Shown: in pieces, positions 60,223 to 64,000 of the stretch | Position numbering within the stretch: position 1 is the first letter of the stretch | Layout: each line of letters opens with the position of its first letter | NCBI GenBank assembly: GCA_019722365.1 | Contig: JADFUC010001895.1 | Coordinates: 496,001 to 560,000 of the forward strand | Reading direction: 5' to 3' | Source: Lithospermum erythrorhizon | Lineage: Eukaryota; Streptophyta; Magnoliopsida; Boraginales; Boraginaceae | Length of the DNA stretch: 64,000 nucleotides | Translations under genes and position numbers: made by a program | Notes under the pieces: model-generated | Seen by the model: the letters and a program-made list of their open reading frames with translations, nothing else | The model's database searches: none | What the model was told of the DNA's origin: nothing

Positions 60223-60669
60223 CTTTATAATGCATGTTTAGTTAGGTGATCGACAATTTTATTTACCTTATAAATAAGATTGTGGCTCTAAAACTTTGAG
60301 GAAGCAGTTAGGTTTATTAATATTAAATTATCTTCATGTGCAAATTTCAATGTAAAATGATCTGTGATTACTAAAATATCTGAATTTCTAAGATGGTATA
60401 AATGAAAAAAATTCAAAAAAGTGTACCAAAATTATTTTATCCATAATTAAAATGTGTACCAAAATTCGTTAAACAAGTTGAGTACAAATTACCTAAAGTT
60501 AAAATAATAACATATAAATGACATTAATGATTTTTTATTGAAAATGGTACATATTATCTAAAATGTATCAAAAAAAAAATCATAAAATGATATAATTTAT
60601 AATTTTTAACATTAATGAACTATTAATGAATAAAAAATCTTAATTAACAGTAACTTTCCACCTAAAACT

Positions 60670-60900
60670 TTATTGAAATTGCGGATTTTGCGGCATAATC
60701 TAATCAATATATAAACATAAAAGTTGATGAGGCAGCTCTTAATTAATCAGACTAGTGCACGTGTGGATTTTGGGTGGCGAAAGTTAGTCTAGATAGCTTG
60801 GCAGCATTTTCGATCCTAAATTGTTTTATTAGCTTGATAATAAGCATGTATAAATAAGATAGTGGAAGGATGAAATCAAATTTCTTAAGAGATGGTAAAT
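60670..60900. repeat. Duplicated non-coding block shared with 40880-41045 and 38305-38380
   Basis: GAAATTGCGGATTT, CAGACTA.TGCACGT and GGCAGCATTTTCGAT match 40880-41045. The following AGCTTGATAATAAGCATGTA matches 38311-38330. No MAKR coding piece was found next to it. Confidence 0.6.
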
Positions 60901-62717
60901 TTAGATTTTAAGTTTTTATTGGCATGCATTGATATAGGCAAATCTTGGATGGAAGACATATAGCCAACACTAATTCATAAATAATAAAAAATAATTATTG
61001 AATAAAAAACAAGCAATACAAGCAACGAACTAGAATAAACAAAACTAAATGATGATGAATTCTTAAATGGGTACGCAATATTTCAAGTGAATGTGGAGGG
61101 AAACGCTTGATTGTAATTAATGGAGACAAACAATGCAAATGCTTAAAAATAATAAGAGGAAAAAAAATTAATATAATAAAACAATATCTCTAGGAATTTT
61201 TGTGCCAATTTCTTAGGATTTAATAACACTTAAAATGTATACAGTACTAGATTGTGTTCTAAGGGAGTAGAAGTTGTTAACGAGTGGGCGAGCTCGAGAA
61301 TTTTTGCTCGACTCGGTCATCAAACGACCAAAGGCTCGGTTCCGTTGATGGCTCACCGGTGACTCCGAGCTAGCTCACTTGATGTAAATTTCAAATTTTA
61401 AAGGGATAGAGTCACAAAAAAATAATAGAGATGAACATTAATTGTTAATAAATAAATTGGACCTTGACATTAACTAAATTATAACAAAAAAAAGTCATCA
61501 TAACAACACCTTGATCCTTGACAATAAACTTAAATCATCAAAAATTAGAGTAGTGGTTTTTATATTTTTATTTAAATATATAATAATAATCATGCTTAGA
61601 AGTACAAAATAGAATTTCATGCAACCAGCGAGCACGAAGAAATGAGTTAATTCATTTCAGTATAGACAGAGCCGAGCAGGCTTCCAGGAAGCAATAGCTC
61701 GGTTAAGTTAAATTTCGTGCAGCTCTAAAAGGGGAGCCAGGGGTAAGGTATGCTACCATAGAATAACCACTTTAGTATTTCACTATATATTTTCACACAC
61801 ATTTCACATGCACATATATCTTGCATTGGATCAAAGTATCTTGCCTCATATTTGTAGGGCATGCATATACTATGCTTAATAATAATAGAGAAGGACAGTA
61901 CATTTATCTTGGATCAAAGTATTAACTTATACAAAAGAGGATGAATGTAGATCATGAGAGTGAACTATGGTAGACCGGACAAATTTAACCGCCAGTATCG
62001 CTAAACCCTCATTCTTTCTCTCGGAATGTTATTCGATCAAACGCGTTGCTCTCTCTTCGATTGTAATTATTCACTTGAAAATAGTACGATTTGTGATGTG
62101 TTAGATCTTCAAAGAGAAAGAACACCCTCTCACAAGAAATCAACTATTTTGGAATGAAATAATCGTGGAAAGTTCACGGTTCGTTAAGTTTTTGTTCGTG
62201 TGGTTCATTAATGATTAAAAATTTAAATTATACCATTATATAATACTATTTTCTTCTTCTTTTAATACATTTTAGGTAATACGTATCATTTTCTTCAAAA
62301 ATAAATCATTAATGTCTCAATTATATAAGCTTGTTTTTAACACTACGTAGCCATATGCCAAGTTTGTTCAATGGTACAGTGCGCATTCTAATTAAAGTAC
62401 ATAGAATAATTTTTTTACATTTTTCATTGAATTTTTTAAATTGTATCATCTTAGAATGGTACATTTTAATAATGTGTATTATTTTTACATTAAAATTGGA
62501 TACATATAAAGATTAATAAACATTAGTGAATCGTATCATTAATGAACCGTAATCGTTCTCAAAATAATCATACCATCCGTCCTCCTTTTTTCTTAACATA
62601 ACAAAAAAGTTATATATCCCTATTTATTAGGACACACAAAATGATCGTCATTAGGATTGCCCAATTCGATTATTGATCAAAATCCATCACCAAAAATATT
62701 TTAATATTATTTTATAA
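60901..62717. other. Gene-free stretch, with a possible dispersed repeat at 61270-61730
   Basis: GAGCTCGAGAATTTTTGCTC, CCGAGCTAGCTC and, 300 bases on, GAGCCGAGCAGG / AATAGCTCGGTTAAG look like parts of a plant dispersed repeat (hAT-like MITEs often carry such GAGCTCGG words). No ends were found. The rest is AT-rich with no gene. Confidence 0.3.
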
Positions 62718-62958
62718 CTTTCTCGTTCTAAAAGATTGTCCACTTTTAACTTTGATAGTTTTACTTTTCAAATTTGGCATTAAATGTTTTGTTTGTGTTG
62801 TATAATGATGGAAAATATAAAAAATTTTGAAATGTATTTTTTTTAATTGATATGGATTTCATAAAATTATAAAATACAAACAAAAATATTGGAGTCAAAT
62901 TTGGAAAAGTAAAACATCAAAAGTCGAAAGTAAACACTCATTTTAGGAACGGAGGGAG
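62718..62958. mobile_element. Stowaway-like MITE, left end eroded
   Basis: The right end GGAACGGAGGGAG is followed by TA. The left end CTTTCTCGTTCTAAA is a diverged counterpart. The interior resembles the MITE at 57670-57916 (TTTGTTTGTGTTGTATAAT ... AAAATACAAACAAAAATAT). Confidence 0.6.

Positions 62959-62996
<38 letters not shown>
62959..62996. repeat. (TA)n(TG)n compound microsatellite
   Basis: About six TA units are followed by about twelve TG units, starting in the TA duplication of the preceding MITE. Confidence 0.95.
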
Positions 62997-63199
62997 GAAA
63001 AAGATTTTGGAAAAATGAGTGCGAGGGGAAAACAGCTCTAGATAGAAATATTAAAATAGAAAGTCAAAATAATTTAAAACAGAGTCAGCTCTGGTCAGCG
63101 GTGCGATTCGATTAAATCTCCGTCGCCCGTTAAGGCGGCGATTGTAAGCAGGAAAATACTCTGAAACCTCTAGTGAATGTATTCAACCCATAAATCAAC

Positions 63200-63900
63200 C
63201 CAAATCTTATGTTGCGGTGGTTGGTGAGAAGGAGAGTTCGAGGATGAAACTTCATTTATTCCTCCTGAAATTGTAGAATTTGACATGTGGTAAAGTGAAA
63301 TCGAGTGATGTTATGATTGGAATAAATGTCGGTGTCTGATTTGGATATGTTTAGGTATAATCAGGTTTGGAGAGATTGAGAATTTGCGATCAGATGGAAG
63401 GTGTTTTGTTTTTGAAAAAATGTGTTAAAATTTCATAGATATTCTTTGTTTTGAGAGTGATGGAGGTAGAGATGCCATGTTGGATGAAGGCCTGTGGATA
63501 TTTGCACAATACCCTATGATTGTGAGCTCATGGACTCCTGAATCAAATTTGGAGCGAAGAGGAGTAGAGAAGATTCTTGTGTGGGTGAAGATCCCTTTTT
63601 TGGCTTATAGTTTACGAATGATGAGATGTTTAGTAAGATTGGTAGTTACATTGAAATATTTGAGCGATGGAGCAACAACTAAATGTTCTAGGATCTCTTT
63701 GCATTAATATGTTGAGATTGATGCTACTAATGAGGTGCGGATCATGTTCCATTTAATTGAATGAAGAGGACATGAATTTCTACGGAAGGTTGAATATGAA
63801 TGGATTCTACTGAAATGTAACCATTGTAAACTCGGCCAGGCATAAGTTGAGCAATGCAAATTTAGGCCAGTGGTGGGTAGAAGGTCAGTTTAGGCCAAGA
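63200..63900 (+). pseudogene. Retroelement ORF with DUF4283 and zinc-knuckle remains
   Basis: The open stretch 63477-63707 reads MLDEGLWIFAQYPMIVSSW, then a KILVWVKIPFL block. It continues in other frames with VEIDATNEV and VEYEWILLKCNHCK, followed by G-x(n)-C. This is the DUF4283 domain and the CX2CX4HX4C-type knuckle that occur in gag-like ORFs of plant non-LTR and related retroelements. Earlier pieces of the domain lie at 63240-63470. Stops and shifts break it, and the window ends before any RT part would be reached. Confidence 0.75.
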
Positions 63901-64000
63901 GGCAAATATAGGTGCGTGAATTTTTTGTTGAAGGTGATAAAATATTTAACATGTGAAATTGGAAAAGAAGCTGATAGTATTGTGGATAGTATCATTCCTC

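Noticed and set aside
1..64000. CRISPR arrays, bacterial operons or a defence-type cluster
   Set aside because: No regularly spaced short repeats or prokaryotic gene layout occur; introns, SINEs and LTR elements show this is plant nuclear DNA.

Overview
This window is nuclear DNA from a flowering plant, probably a eudicot. It is AT-rich and gene-poor, its genes are split by GT-AG introns, and it holds a nuclear tRNA-Leu, Stowaway-type MITEs and tRNA-derived SINEs. Three plant gene families can be recognised (HIPP, subtilase, MAKR). I cannot name the species from sequence alone.

Left part (1-20 kb). An antisense LTR runs off the left edge (1-842). Next come an intact three-exon HIPP gene (2355-3599) and a 1.9-kb solo LTR with perfect 5-bp target-site duplications (4693-6608). 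A minus-strand subtilisin-like protease follows (7069-10557). Its catalytic motifs are all present, but five single-base deletions break the frame, and no signal-peptide exon was found. After a tRNA-Leu relic and a MITE lies an intact intronless gene for a MAKR6-like membrane-associated kinase regulator (14706-15374), with a TATA box and a G-box upstream.

Middle (20-34 kb). A decayed Ty3/gypsy element (A) is split inside its integrase by an 8.0-kb LTR element (B, 25955-33981). B has both LTRs and a matching GGGAT duplication, and A's integrase resumes right after B. A also seems to carry an antisense B-like LTR at about 24.3-25.3 kb. Past 34.1 kb are a 189-bp tandem duplication and an intact tRNA-Leu(CAA) gene (37885-37968).

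Right part (38-64 kb). From 38.3 to 43.0 kb, pieces of the MAKR6-like gene lie in both orientations, one of them split by a SINE with 16-bp duplications. Next is a second large Ty3/gypsy element (C, about 43.4-54.2 kb), with recognisable LTRs and gag, protease, RT, RNase H and integrase remains in order. Just beyond its 3' LTR is a small two-exon reading frame of unknown family (54325-54837). The rest is AT-rich DNA with MITEs, two more SINE copies (one only 107 bp with a perfect 14-bp duplication), microsatellites and, at the right edge, a broken DUF4283-type retroelement ORF.

The genes do not form a pathway or cluster. The main story is genome dynamics: nested retroelements, scattered copies of one gene, and much indel-type decay that may be partly biological and partly an assembly artefact. 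I found no convincing new molecular system.
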